Below are positions 27,319-35,677 of a DNA stretch of 38,662 nucleotides, piece by piece. Both the position numbers and the translations under genes were made by a program. The notes beneath the pieces were generated by a model that was given only the letters and a program-made list of their open reading frames with translations, was not told the DNA's origin and did no database searches. The DNA comes from Limimaricola cinnabarinus LL-001. Lineage in GTDB: Bacteria > Pseudomonadota > Alphaproteobacteria > Rhodobacterales > Rhodobacteraceae. The DNA is taken from positions 1 through 38,662 of the forward strand of contig NZ_BATB01000036.1 in assembly GCF_000466965.1 (NCBI RefSeq), given 5' to 3'. Within the stretch, counting starts at the first letter, position 1; each line of letters begins with the position of its first letter.

Positions 27319-28394
27319 CAGTATTCTCCACTGGGGTGGTCTTCGGGAGCGCGCGGCAACGAAATCCGGAACACGGTGTGTCCGGGTGTCGAATCCACGG
27401 AAATCCAGCCGCCATTCTCGGTGACGAGCTTCGAGACGAGCGCGAGGCCGAGGCCGGTGCCGTTCTCGCGGCCCGACACGAAGGGCTCGAACACGTCGCT
27501 TGCGATATCGGGCGGCAGGCCGGGGCCGTCGTCGTGGATTTCGAGCTGCAGGGGCAGCCGCGCCTGGGTGCCGTCGGGCTGGCGCACGCGCAGCGATGGC
27601 TCGTAAAAGCTGCGCAGGCGGATGCAGCCGCCGGGCCGGCCGGCCTCGCAGGCGTTCTTGACGAGATTCAGCACGACCTGCAGCAGCTGATCGGCGTCGA
27701 TCAAGGCGCGTGGCAGCGAGGGGTCGTAATCCTCGACGAAAGTCATGTGCGCGCCAAAGCCCACCGCCGCCGACTGTCGCGCCCGGTCGAGGACGTCGTG
27801 CATGTTGACGGAGCGGCGCGCGGGCGGACGCAGGTTGCCGAATTGCTCGACCTGTTCGAGCAGCTTTACGATGCGGCGGCTCTCCTCGACGATGAGATCG
27901 GTCAACTCGCGGTCCTCGGCCGAGAGGCCCATCGACAAAAGCTGTGCCGCGCCGGTGATGCCCGCCAACGGATTCTTGATCTCATGGGCCAGCATCTCGG
28001 CCATGCCGATCGCCGATTTCGCCGCCTTGCCCGTGGCCTGGTGCTGGGTCAATCGGTTTGCCATTTCGCGCGGCGAGATCATCATCAACATCTGCCCCTC
28101 GCTGCCCATCAGCGGCGAGAACAGGATCGAGCATTGCACCGGGGCGCGTTCGCCCGAGCCGACATCGACATCGTTGACGAAGAGCGAACTGCGCTGCTCG
28201 CGGGCCCGCACGAAGGCCTCTTCGAGCGGCGCGTCGATCGTTACCTTGTCCCACAAGGGCGCGTCGCGCAGGCTGCGATGCGACAGGTTGAGAAACAGCT
28301 CCGCCGCCGAGTTTGCGTCCGAGATCCGGTCGTCGGAACCCAGAAGCAGCGCCGGAACCGGGAGCGAATTCCAAAGGGCGGTGTCGACGATCAT
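27318..28394 (-). CDS. ntrB: Nitrogen regulation sensor kinase NtrB
   Basis: A 358-residue soluble kinase that, with the PII protein, phosphorylates or dephosphorylates NtrC. A PAS domain (about residues 5-105, [19 protein letters not shown]) precedes the dimerisation box [18 protein letters not shown] with His137. The HATPase follows with [17 protein letters not shown] and [14 protein letters not shown]. No membrane helix, as expected for NtrB. The start codon overlaps the dusB stop by four bases and its stop overlaps ntrC, so dusB-ntrB-ntrC are translated as a coupled unit. Confidence 0.96.
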   Translation of the reverse strand: MIVDTALWNSLPVPALLLGSDDRISDANSAAELFLNLSHRSLRDAPLWDKVTIDAPLEEAFVRAREQRSSLFVNDVDVGSGERAPVQCSILFSPLMGSEGQMLMMISPREMANRLTQHQATGKAAKSAIGMAEMLAHEIKNPLAGITGAAQLLSMGLSAEDRELTDLIVEESRRIVKLLEQVEQFGNLRPPARRSVNMHDVLDRARQSAAVGFGAHMTFVEDYDPSLPRALIDADQLLQVVLNLVKNACEAGRPGGCIRLRSFYEPSLRVRQPDGTQARLPLQLEIHDDGPGLPPDIASDVFEPFVSGRENGTGLGLALVSKLVTENGGWISVDSTPGHTVFRISLPRAPEDHPSGEY

Positions 28395-29389
28395 GCCGCG
28401 CGCCTCTCATCCTGAAGCGCCAGCGGCAGCAGCACCGACACCTGTCCGGGTGCTGCGGTCAGGACTTCGCGGCGCAGCGCCTCGGGCGTGCCTGCCTCGT
28501 CCATGTACCAGCCCAGATGTTTGCGCGCGACGCGGCCCCCCAGAACAGCACCGTAGAAGGCGAGCATCGCCTCGTAATGTTCTGAAACCATGTCGGTAAA
28601 TGCCCCTTTCTGCGGGATGTCGGGGGCCCGTTTCCCGGTCAGAGCCGCGATGATGCGCGCCAATTGCCAAGGCCGCCCCTGTGCGCCGCGCCCGACCATG
28701 ACGCCCGCAGCACCCGAGCGCGACAGCGCCTCAAGCGCCGTGCCCGCGTCCGTGATGTCGCCATTCGCGATAACCGGGATCGACACCGCCTCGCGGATGC
28801 GGCGGATCGCGGCCCAGTCGGCGGCGCCCTTGTAGAACTGGCACCGGGTGCGCCCGTGGATCACCACCATGCGCACGCCCGCCGCCTCGGCCCGCCGGGC
28901 GATCTGCGGCGCGTTGAGCAGCGCGTCGTCCCAGCCGAGCCGGGTTTTGAGCGTCACCGGCACCGACACCGCGCCCACCACCGCCTCGATCAGGCGCAGC
29001 GCGTGATCGGGCGTCTTCATCAGCGCCGAGCCGGACAGCCCGCCCGTCACCTTCTTGGCCGGGCAGCCCATGTTGATGTCGATGAAGCGCGCCCCATTCG
29101 CCTCGACCATGCGCGCGGCCTCGGCGATCCAATACGGATCGCGCCCGGCGAGCTGCACACCCGTGTCCGAGCGGTCATATCCCAGCTCGGCCCGCTCGCG
29201 CACGCCCGGCTTGGCCTGCACCATCTCCTGGCTCGCGACCATCTCGGATACGACCCAGCCTGCGCCGAATGAGGCGACAAGGCGGCGGAACGGCAGGTCG
29301 GTGATCCCCGCCAGCGGCGCCAGCGCCACCGGCGCGTCGAACACCACGCCTGAGCCGAGATCGATGGGGGAAAGCGGAGCGGGTGTCAT
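28391..29389 (-). CDS. dusB: tRNA-dihydrouridine synthase DusB (NifR3)
   Basis: A flavin enzyme that reduces specific uridines in tRNA. 332 residues forming an FMN-binding TIM barrel: [15 protein letters not shown] at the start, [14 protein letters not shown] with the catalytic Cys109, [37 protein letters not shown] and [13 protein letters not shown] for phosphate binding, then a helical RNA-binding tail. In Rhodobacter it is known as nifR3 and is co-transcribed with ntrBC, matching the four-base overlap here. It is the first gene of the long minus-strand block. Confidence 0.96.
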   Translation of the reverse strand: MTPAPLSPIDLGSGVVFDAPVALAPLAGITDLPFRRLVASFGAGWVVSEMVASQEMVQAKPGVRERAELGYDRSDTGVQLAGRDPYWIAEAARMVEANGARFIDINMGCPAKKVTGGLSGSALMKTPDHALRLIEAVVGAVSVPVTLKTRLGWDDALLNAPQIARRAEAAGVRMVVIHGRTRCQFYKGAADWAAIRRIREAVSIPVIANGDITDAGTALEALSRSGAAGVMVGRGAQGRPWQLARIIAALTGKRAPDIPQKGAFTDMVSEHYEAMLAFYGAVLGGRVARKHLGWYMDEAGTPEALRREVLTAAPGQVSVLLPLALQDERRAA

Positions 29390-29416
29390 CTGCCTAAAAC
29401 CTGTGCGTCTGGGATC

Positions 29417-29453
29417 GATCTATGGGGCGGGCCAATGCGTCACAATCGCATTG
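29417..29453 (-). promoter_or_regulatory. Promoter of dusB-ntrBC with an overlapping dyad
   Basis: On the minus strand TTGTGA (29445-29440) and TAGATC (29422-29417) are 17 bases apart, 28 bases before the dusB start. A dyad CAATGCG-N7-CGCATTG (29433-29453) lies across the -35 box, the position of a repressor site. Which protein binds is unknown. Self-control by NtrC is possible but no NtrC consensus was matched. Confidence 0.55.
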
Positions 29454-29460
29454 CGTGTGC

Positions 29461-29476
29461 ATGTGCTGCAGCATAT
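29461..29476. promoter_or_regulatory. Palindrome in the dusB/ispDF divergent region
   Basis: ATGTGCTGCAGCATAT is a near-perfect 16-base palindrome (core TGCTGCAGCA), eight bases beyond the dyad above. The octamer ATCGCATT occurs at 29445 and again at 29475, 30 bases apart, about three helix turns. Together these suggest a multi-site regulatory region between the divergent genes. Confidence 0.4.
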
Positions 29477-29579
29477 CGCATTTGCCCAATTATTGTGCGA
29501 CTTCCAGCCGCAAAGGATGGAATTGCGCCGCCCCATGCCAGCCCCTACACAAGCGCGAGCGCCGCGTGAAGGAGACAGC

Positions 29580-30757
29580 GTGACACCGAGCCCGTCCCGA
29601 TCACCCGTTCCCACGCAACCTACCTTGAGTGGCACGGCCATAATCCTCGTCGCGGCGGGTCGCGGCCTTCGCGCGGGTGGCGGCGTGGCCAAGCAATGGC
29701 GCTACCTTGGGGGCCGGACGGTTCTCGCCCGCAGCATCGCGGCCTTCGCGGGGCTCGGTCCGATATGCCTCGTGCTGCGCGAGGAGGAGATCGGCCGTCA
29801 TCCACGGATCGAGGCGCAGGCCGATCTCGTGGTGGCGGGCGGGGCCGAGCGGGCGCACTCGGTCCGTGCCGGGCTCGAGGCGCTCGTGCCGCTTGCCCCC
29901 GAACGGGTGCTGATCCACGACGCGGCCCGCCCGCTGGTCCCGCGCGAGACGATCCGGGCCGTGATCGCGGCGCTCGATCACGGCCCGGCGGCGGCCCCCG
30001 GCCTCGTCGTCACCGACGCCCTGTGGCGGATCGAGGACGGTCGGGTCGTCGAGGCCCCGTCGCGCGACGGCTGGTGCGGGCGCAGACGCCGCAGGGGTTC
30101 CGCTTCGACGCGATCCTCGCCGCGCATCGCGATCACGACGGGCTGCCTGCCGCCGACGACGTGGCCGTGGCGCGCGCCGCGGGGCTTGCGGTCACGGTCG
30201 TGCCGGGTCACGAGAACAATCTGAAGATCACCGGCGCGCAGGATTTCGCCCGCGCCGAGAGGATATTGGGGTGCGACATGGATGTGAGAACGGGCAACGG
30301 CTTTGACGTGCATGCCTTCGAGACGGGCGAAAGCCTCTGGCTCTGCGGCGTCGAGATTGCGCATGATAAGGGCCTCAAGGGCCATTCCGACGCTGATGTA
30401 GGGATGCATGCGCTGACCGACGCGATCTATGGCGCGCTGGCGCATGGCGATATCGGCCAGCATTTCCCGCCTTCGGACCCGCAATGGAAAGGTGCGCGCT
30501 CGGACACGTTCCTCTCCCATGCCGCCGATCTGGCGCGGGTTGAAGGCTTTTCCATAACCCATTGCGATGTCACGCTGATCTGCGAACAGCCCAAGATCGG
30601 CCCGCATGCCGAAGCGATGCGCGCGGAACTGGCCCGGATCATGCAGATCGAACCGGGCCGGGTCAGCGTCAAGGCCACCACCTCAGAGCGTCTGGGCTTT
30701 GCCGGGCGCGAGGAAGGCATCGCCGCCATGGCCACCGCGACGCTGGTGAAGGCATGA
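29580..30757 (+). CDS. ispDF: Bifunctional IspD/IspF of the MEP isoprenoid pathway (frameshift near 30069)
   Basis: A fusion of MEP cytidylyltransferase (IspD) and MEcPP synthase (IspF), typical of alphaproteobacteria. The IspD half has [19 protein letters not shown] and IHDAARPLV. The IspF half starts near residue 234 ([14 protein letters not shown]) with metal ligands Asp10 and His12 of that domain, [15 protein letters not shown], and [15 protein letters not shown] at the end. The frame breaks after PSRDG near 30069. Adding one G to the GG there gives [16 protein letters not shown] and about 392 residues. IspD is essential, so a true break is unlikely. The GTG start at 29580 has GGAG five bases upstream. 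The stop overlaps pgpA (ATGA). Confidence 0.88.
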
Positions 30758-31251
30758 GCCGGATCATCGCGACCTTCTTCTACACCGGGCTGATCCGTCC
30801 GGCCCCCGGCACATGGGGGTCGTTGGCCGCGCTCGTGGCGGCCTTGCCGATCTATTGGCTCGGCGGGCCGTGGCTGATGCTGGCGGCTATCGCGGCGGTG
30901 TTGCTCGCGGGGTTTCCGGCGGCCCGCGCCGAAGCCGACCGCTCCGGCGACCACGATCCCTCCCACGTCGTGATCGACGAGGTGGCCGGCCAGTGGATCG
31001 CGATCTGGCCGGTGCTCTTTGGCGCCGCGCATGTCGGGGCGCCGGTGCTCGATCTGTGGCCCGGCTGGATCGCGGCCTTCGTGCTGTTTCGGCTGTTCGA
31101 CATCTGGAAGCCGTCGCTGGTCGGCCGCATGGACCGGCGCGGCGACGTGACGGGGCTGATGCTCGATGACGTCGTTGCCGGGATCTTCGCCGCCATCGGT
31201 GTCGTTGTGTTCGCGGTGCTGGCGCATGGCGTCATGATCTTCGGAGGCTGA
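30754..31251 (+). CDS. pgpA: Phosphatidylglycerophosphatase A
   Basis: Removes phosphate from phosphatidylglycerol phosphate in the inner membrane, the last step of phosphatidylglycerol synthesis. 165 residues with [20 protein letters not shown], the acidic [14 protein letters not shown] and FRLFDIWKP, all family signatures, and about four hydrophobic helices. The start codon overlaps the ispDF stop, so it is translated with it. Three bases separate it from the next gene. Confidence 0.95.
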   Translation: MSRIIATFFYTGLIRPAPGTWGSLAALVAALPIYWLGGPWLMLAAIAAVLLAGFPAARAEADRSGDHDPSHVVIDEVAGQWIAIWPVLFGAAHVGAPVLDLWPGWIAAFVLFRLFDIWKPSLVGRMDRRGDVTGLMLDDVVAGIFAAIGVVVFAVLAHGVMIFGG

Positions 31252-31253
31252 GC

Positions 31254-31736
31254 ATGGGCGATACGGCGAGGCTTGTGAACATTGCGCGCGAGGCGGGGCT
31301 GCGCGTCGCCACGGCCGAAAGCTGCACAGGCGGCATGCTGGCTGCGGCGATCACCGAGACGCCGGGCGCGTCGAGCGTCTTTGAATGGGGCGTCGTCACT
31401 TACGCCAACGCCGCCAAGCGCAGCCTTCTTGGGGTGAGCGCCGAGAGCCTCGACGCGCATGGCGCAGTAAGCGAGGAGGTGGCGGCGGAGATGGCGCGCG
31501 GCGCGCGCGATCGCTCCGGTGCCGAGATCGCCATATCCATCACCGGCCTCGCGGGCCCCGGCGGTTCGGACCACAAACCCGAGGGCCGCGTCTGCTTTGG
31601 CGTCGCCACCCGAAACGGCATCGCAACCGAAACCGTCGAGTTCGGCGCGCGCGGCCGCGACACGGTGCGCGCGCTGTCGCGCGACAGGGCCATCGCCCTG
31701 GTCATCGCGGCGATCGAGGCTCAGGCGCGGCCGTAG
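31254..31736 (+). CDS. pncC: Nicotinamide-nucleotide amidohydrolase (CinA C-terminal domain)
   Basis: A 160-residue stand-alone CinA C-terminal domain, which deamidates nicotinamide mononucleotide in pyridine nucleotide recycling. TAESCTGGMLA carries the catalytic Ser23; VVTYANAAKRSLLGV, GAVSEE and ITGLAGPGGSD are conserved family segments. The N-terminal domain of full CinA is absent, as usual for PncC. It ends the plus-strand operon with ispDF and pgpA. Its last 16 bases overlap the end of the converging RatA/Coq10-like gene. Confidence 0.92.
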   Translation: MGDTARLVNIAREAGLRVATAESCTGGMLAAAITETPGASSVFEWGVVTYANAAKRSLLGVSAESLDAHGAVSEEVAAEMARGARDRSGAEIAISITGLAGPGGSDHKPEGRVCFGVATRNGIATETVEFGARGRDTVRALSRDRAIALVIAAIEAQARP

Positions 31737-32170
31737 AGCTCCTGCGCGCGCCGCTCGAAGGCGCGCACCACACGCTGCATCGCCTCGTTAAAGAACAGCC
31801 CCGCCGCGCCCTGCAAGAGCCGATTGCGGAACTCGAAATCCACGTCGAAATGCACCTCCGAGCCGCCTTCCACATCGCGGAACGTCCAGTTGGAATGCAG
31901 ATGGTGGAACGGCCCGTCGATGTATTCCGTCTCGATCCGCTTGGTCTCGGGCCACAGCACGACGCGGCTGGCAAAGCGTTCGCGGAACACCTTGAACGAG
32001 ATCACCAGATCCGCGAGCATCACCTCGTGATCGCCTTGGGGCGTCACCGACCGCACCCGCGCCGCGGCGGTCCAAGGCAGGAATTTGGGATAATTGCCGA
32101 CATCCGCCACGAGGTCGTACATCTGCTGGGCGCTATAGGGCAGCGTGCGGGTCTCGGCATGTGTCGGCAT
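31721..32170 (-). CDS. RatA/Coq10-like START-fold protein
   Basis: A 149-residue protein of the polyketide cyclase/START family. Typical segments are YSAQQMYDLVADVGNYPKFLPW at the start, FKVFRERFASRV in the middle, and FNEAMQRVVRAFERRAQELY at the end. Mitochondrial Coq10 binds ubiquinone and aids respiration. The E. coli relative RatA was described as blocking 70S ribosome assembly. In Rhodobacteraceae the Coq10-like role is more often annotated, but this is inference. It is convergent with pncC and divergent from the small membrane-protein gene. Confidence 0.88.
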   Translation of the reverse strand: MPTHAETRTLPYSAQQMYDLVADVGNYPKFLPWTAAARVRSVTPQGDHEVMLADLVISFKVFRERFASRVVLWPETKRIETEYIDGPFHHLHSNWTFRDVEGGSEVHFDVDFEFRNRLLQGAAGLFFNEAMQRVVRAFERRAQELYGRA

Positions 32171-32291
32171 CGGTGTATCCTTCGTGTCTGCCTCATCTCG
32201 CCCCCGCGCGGGCCGAGATCAACCCCGGCAACCTTGCGGCGCGTGGTCATCGCACCGATCTGGGGCACGGGGCCGACAGGGAAAGAGCGAT

Positions 32292-32474
32292 ATGAACATC
32301 CATTGGCTGCTGCGGCTCACCTACTGGGTGCGTCACCCGCCATCGCCGGGGCGCATGGCCCTGATCGCCGGGGTGATCGTGCTGTGCCTGATCCTCGTCG
32401 GGGTGGAGCGGTTCTGGGGCTGGCCCGAGGCGCTCAGCGTGACGCCGACGGGCCGCGGCGGGCTCCCGCGCTGA
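32292..32474 (+). CDS. Small single-pass membrane protein, function unknown
   Basis: A 60-residue protein with a basic N-terminus (WLLRLTYWVRHPPSPGR) followed by one hydrophobic helix (MALIAGVIVLCLILVGVERF) and a short tail ending TPTGRGGLPR. GGGAAAGAG just before the ATG is a good ribosome site and coding looks regular. I do not recognise a named family. By topology it is likely an inner-membrane protein. It is divergent from the RatA/Coq10-like gene and 88 bases upstream of the cytochrome pair. Confidence 0.65.
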   Translation: MNIHWLLRLTYWVRHPPSPGRMALIAGVIVLCLILVGVERFWGWPEALSVTPTGRGGLPR

Positions 32475-32562
32475 GCCGCGGTGTTCGGCGTCTTTGCACT
32501 GGACCGCGAGGGCGCTGACGTTACGGTAGGGGAAAGGTGACCCCAAAGCAGGAAGTGTCCTT

Positions 32563-33033
32563 ATGACCCGTTCGATTCGTTCTGTCCTTCTGGCCGCCGG
32601 TCTCGCGGCGACGGCGGGCCTCGCCTCGGCGCAGGCCTTTGACCCCGAAACGGCGCAGAAGCTGCGCGAGAGCCACATGAAGCTGATGGGCGCGCATCTG
32701 GGCGTGATCGGCAACATGGCCAAGGGCGAGACCGAATATGACGCCGACATCGCCGCGGCCTCGGCCGAGACGCTGGCCGCCCTCGCCTCGGGCGCGGATG
32801 GCAACTACTGGGTCGAGGGATCTTCGAGCGAGGATCTCGCCGACAGCCGCGCCCTGCCCGCGATCTGGGAAAAGCGCGATGACTTCGACGCCAAGGCCGA
32901 CGCGCTCGCGCAGGCGGCGATGGCAATGCGCGACGCCGCCGGCACCGACCTCGCGGCGCTTCAGGGCGCGATGGGCGGATTGGGTCGCGCCTGCGGCGAT
33001 TGTCATGAGGCCTACCGCAAACCCGAGGAATGA
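32563..33033 (+). CDS. Cytochrome c of the c'/c-556 family
   Basis: A 156-residue exported cytochrome. The signal peptide covers about residues 1-23 (cleavage after LASA, before QAFDPE). The mature part is a four-helix bundle with the heme motif CGDCH at 144-148 near the C-terminus, the placement diagnostic for class II cytochromes c. An RESHMK segment near residue 36-40 supplies a methionine where c-556 proteins have the sixth ligand, whereas true c' proteins lack it. Expected in the periplasm. Its stop overlaps the start of the diheme cytochrome gene (ATGA), so the two are produced together. Confidence 0.9.
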   Translation: MTRSIRSVLLAAGLAATAGLASAQAFDPETAQKLRESHMKLMGAHLGVIGNMAKGETEYDADIAAASAETLAALASGADGNYWVEGSSSEDLADSRALPAIWEKRDDFDAKADALAQAAMAMRDAAGTDLAALQGAMGGLGRACGDCHEAYRKPEE

Positions 33034-33932
33034 TCGGCCGCGCGCTCGGCGCAGTCGGGGCGGTGGTCGTGCTGGCGGGCGGCGCGGGCTGGGTGCTGAC
33101 CGCGCCCGAGCCGCTGCCTGCTTTGGCGGTGCAAGGCCCGCCCGGCGATCCGGCCCGAGGCGAGCTGGTCTTTGCCGCCGCGGGCTGCGCCTCGTGCCAC
33201 GTCGCGCCCGATGCAGAGGCGGGCGATGCGCCGGTCCTCGCGGGCGGGCGCGCCTTCGTCTCGTCCTTCGGCACCTTTCACGCGCCCAACATCTCGCCCT
33301 CGCCGCAAGGCGTGGGCGACTGGTCGGATGCCGAGATCATGGACGCGGTGATGCGCGGCGTTTCGCCTTCCGGGGCGCATTACTATCCCGCCCTGCCCTA
33401 TGCCGCCTATGACAAGGCCGATCCGGGCGACATGCGCGATCTCGTCGCCTATATGCGCGCGTTGCCGCCCTCCGAAGTCGAAAGCCTGCCGCATGAGGTG
33501 CCGTTTCCCTTCTCGATCCGGCGCGGTGTCGGTTTGTGGAAACAGCTGAACCTGAACGAGGACTGGACCGTCGCCGGCGACCTCCCCCCGGATGCCGCGC
33601 GCGGGCGCTATCTCGCCGAGGCGCTGGGCCATTGCGGGGAATGCCACACCCCGCGCGGCCCTCTGGGCGGGCTCGATCACGAGCAATGGCTTGGCGGCGC
33701 GCCGAACCCCTCTGGCGACGGGCGCATTCCCAACATCACCCCTGCCGGGCTCGACTGGTCCGAAGAGGAAATCGCCTATTACCTCGGCACCGGCTTCACA
33801 CCCGAGTTCGACACGGCGGGCGGCGAGATGGCCATCGTCGTGTCCGAACTGGCCAAGCTGCCCGAAGAGGACCGCGCGGCCATCGCGGCCTATCTCAAGG
33901 CAGTTCCAAGCGTCGAACCTGCCGCCGAGTGA
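33030..33932 (+). CDS. Diheme c-type cytochrome
   Basis: A 300-residue protein with an N-terminal hydrophobic anchor or uncleaved signal (about 5-24) and two cytochrome c domains. The first heme motif is CASCH at 53-57 and the second CGECH at 202-206. HYYPALPYAAY and FSIRRGVGLWKQL resemble the cytochrome subunits of membrane alcohol and gluconate dehydrogenases. No dehydrogenase subunit is adjacent, so the electron donor is unknown. It overlaps the c-556-type gene by four bases and converges on lipA. Confidence 0.9.
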   Translation: MIGRALGAVGAVVVLAGGAGWVLTAPEPLPALAVQGPPGDPARGELVFAAAGCASCHVAPDAEAGDAPVLAGGRAFVSSFGTFHAPNISPSPQGVGDWSDAEIMDAVMRGVSPSGAHYYPALPYAAYDKADPGDMRDLVAYMRALPPSEVESLPHEVPFPFSIRRGVGLWKQLNLNEDWTVAGDLPPDAARGRYLAEALGHCGECHTPRGPLGGLDHEQWLGGAPNPSGDGRIPNITPAGLDWSEEEIAYYLGTGFTPEFDTAGGEMAIVVSELAKLPEEDRAAIAAYLKAVPSVEPAAE

Positions 33933-33962
33933 TCGGCGTCAGGTTATCGGGTCAGCGCGAGG

Positions 33963-34919
33963 TCAGGCCCCCAGCCGGGCCAGCCGCGCTGCGCGGAGCT
34001 GCGCGAAATCATCGCCCGCGTGGTAGGACGACCGCGTGAGCGGCGTCGCTGACACCATCAAGAACCCCTTGCCGCGCGCAGCCTTCTCATAGCTCGCGAA
34101 CTCCTCTGGCGTGACGAAGCGGTCCACCGCGTGGTGCTTGTTGGTCGGCTGCAGATACTGGCCGATGGTCAGGAAATCGATGTCGGCGGCGCGCATGTCG
34201 TCCATCACCTGATGCACGCCCTGCTTGTCTTCGCCCAGACCCACCATGATGCCCGACTTGGTGAACATCGACGGGTCCAGTTCCTTGACCCGCTGCAGCA
34301 GCCGCAGGCTGTGGAAGTAGCGCGCGCCGGGACGCACCTCGGGGTAGAGGCCCGGCACGGTTTCGAGGTTGTGGTTGAACACATCGGGCCGTGCCTCGAC
34401 GACGATCTCGAGCGATCCAGGCTTCGCGCGCAGGAAATCCGGCGTCAGGATCTCGATCGTGGTGCCGGGGGACTGGCGGCGCACGGCGCGGATCGTCTGC
34501 GCGAAATGCGCGGCGCCGCCGTCATCCACGTCGTCGCGGTCGACGGATGTGATCACCACGTGGTTCAGCCCGAGCTTCTTCACGGCGTCGGCCACGCGCC
34601 CCGGCTCGAACACGTCGAGCGCGTCGGGACGGCCCGTCGCCACGTTGCAGAAGGTGCAGCCACGGGTGCAGATCTCGCCCATGATCATCATGGTGGCGTG
34701 GCCCTGGCTCCAGCATTCGCCCACATTCGGGCAGCCCGCCTCTTCGCAGACGGTGACCAGCTTGTGCTCGCGCATGATGTCCCGCGTGGCCTTGTAGCCC
34801 TCGGAGGTCGGCGCCTTGACGCGGATCCAGTCGGGCTTCTTGGGCTGCGGCGCGCTGTCGGCGCGGCGCGCCTTTTCGGGGTGGCGATCGCCGGGGATCT
34901 TCAGGTCGCGCACGGTCAT
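33963..34919 (-). CDS. lipA: Lipoyl synthase
   Basis: A radical-SAM enzyme that inserts two sulfurs into protein-bound octanoyl groups to make lipoate. 318 residues. The auxiliary iron-sulfur cluster cysteines are C58, C63 and C69 ([12 protein letters not shown]); the radical-SAM CxxxCxxC is C84, C88 and C91 (CTRGCTFC). The C-terminal RSSY serine ligand of the auxiliary cluster is present in LTRSSYHAG. The start at 34919 has AAGGAAAGG upstream and gives a normal length; the upstream open frame is not conserved. It is divergent from the peroxiredoxin gene. Confidence 0.97.
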   Translation of the reverse strand: MTVRDLKIPGDRHPEKARRADSAPQPKKPDWIRVKAPTSEGYKATRDIMREHKLVTVCEEAGCPNVGECWSQGHATMMIMGEICTRGCTFCNVATGRPDALDVFEPGRVADAVKKLGLNHVVITSVDRDDVDDGGAAHFAQTIRAVRRQSPGTTIEILTPDFLRAKPGSLEIVVEARPDVFNHNLETVPGLYPEVRPGARYFHSLRLLQRVKELDPSMFTKSGIMVGLGEDKQGVHQVMDDMRAADIDFLTIGQYLQPTNKHHAVDRFVTPEEFASYEKAARGKGFLMVSATPLTRSSYHAGDDFAQLRAARLARLGA

Positions 34920-34985
34920 GCCTTTCCTTTTGGCCTTGTCGATACATAGGCCCCCCGGCCCATGGGCGCAACGCACCTCCGTCCC

Positions 34986-35060
34986 CGCGCATGGCGGCTG
35001 GTGCAACCCCGCCATGCGCGCGGGCATCCTGCCGCATCCTGCCGCAACGCAGCATTGCGG
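34986..35060. promoter_or_regulatory. Repeat-rich region between lipA and the peroxiredoxin gene
   Basis: Three ordered elements occur in 75 bases: a perfect 12-pair inverted repeat CGCGCATGGCGG/CCGCCATGCGCG with an 11-base spacer (34986-35020); two tandem copies of GCATCCTGCC (35024-35043); and a second inverted repeat CCGCAA-N7-TTGCGG (35042-35060). The last has the shape of a dimer operator. The gap of 205 bases must hold both divergent promoters. Confidence 0.5.
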
Positions 35061-35124
35061 TCCGGGGCATGATCTCCTAGGTCCGGCCCCGAACCCGATG
35101 ACCCGATCCAGACAGGAGTTGCCC

Positions 35125-35673
35125 ATGCAGCCCGGCGCCCGTATCCCCGATGTGTCCTTCCGTACCCGCGTGCGCGACGAAAGCCTCGATGGCCCCAACC
35201 CCTTCCGCTGGGAAGAGCGCGACACGGCGTCCTATTTCGCGGGCAAGCGCGTGGTGCTGTTCTCGCTGCCCGGCGCCTTCACCCCGACCTGCTCGACCTA
35301 CCAATTGCCCGGCTTCGAGCAGAACATCGACGCGTTCCGCGCCCATGGCATCGACGCGATCTACTGCATGTCGGTCAACGACGCCTTCGTGATGAACCAG
35401 TGGGCCCGCGCCCAGAATCTCGAGCATGTCGAAGTGATCCCCGATGGTTCGGGCGAATTCACCCGCCGCGCAGGGATGCTGGTGCGCAAGGACAATCTGG
35501 GCTTCGGCCTGCGCTCGTGGCGCTATGCCGCCGTGATCGACGACGGCCGCATCGAGGCGTGGTTCGAAGAGCCGGGCCTGTGCGACAACCACCCCGAGGA
35601 CCCCTACGGCGTCTCTTCGCCCGAGACCGTGCTGTCGTGGCTCGAAGAGGCCTCGCGCGAGCAGGCCGCCTGA
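35125..35673 (+). CDS. Peroxiredoxin (Prx5-type)
   Basis: A 182-residue thiol peroxidase. The peroxidatic motif is [16 protein letters not shown] with Cys56, and the start [12 protein letters not shown] is typical. Further cysteines at 81 and in PGLCDNH near the C-terminus could resolve the sulfenic acid. The fold and the AFTPTCS block match the Prx5/AhpE-like group that uses glutathione or glutaredoxin. Start ATG 35125 has AGGAG upstream. Four bases separate its stop from the converging oxyR stop, and katA lies just beyond, which supports a role in peroxide defence. Confidence 0.93.
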   Translation: MQPGARIPDVSFRTRVRDESLDGPNPFRWEERDTASYFAGKRVVLFSLPGAFTPTCSTYQLPGFEQNIDAFRAHGIDAIYCMSVNDAFVMNQWARAQNLEHVEVIPDGSGEFTRRAGMLVRKDNLGFGLRSWRYAAVIDDGRIEAWFEEPGLCDNHPEDPYGVSSPETVLSWLEEASREQAA

Positions 35674-35677
35674 CCCT

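Noticed and set aside
29433..29482. Classical NtrC enhancer sites before dusB
   Set aside because: The repeats do not match the GCAC-N-GTGC type consensus and lie on the promoter rather than far upstream, so no NtrC site is claimed.
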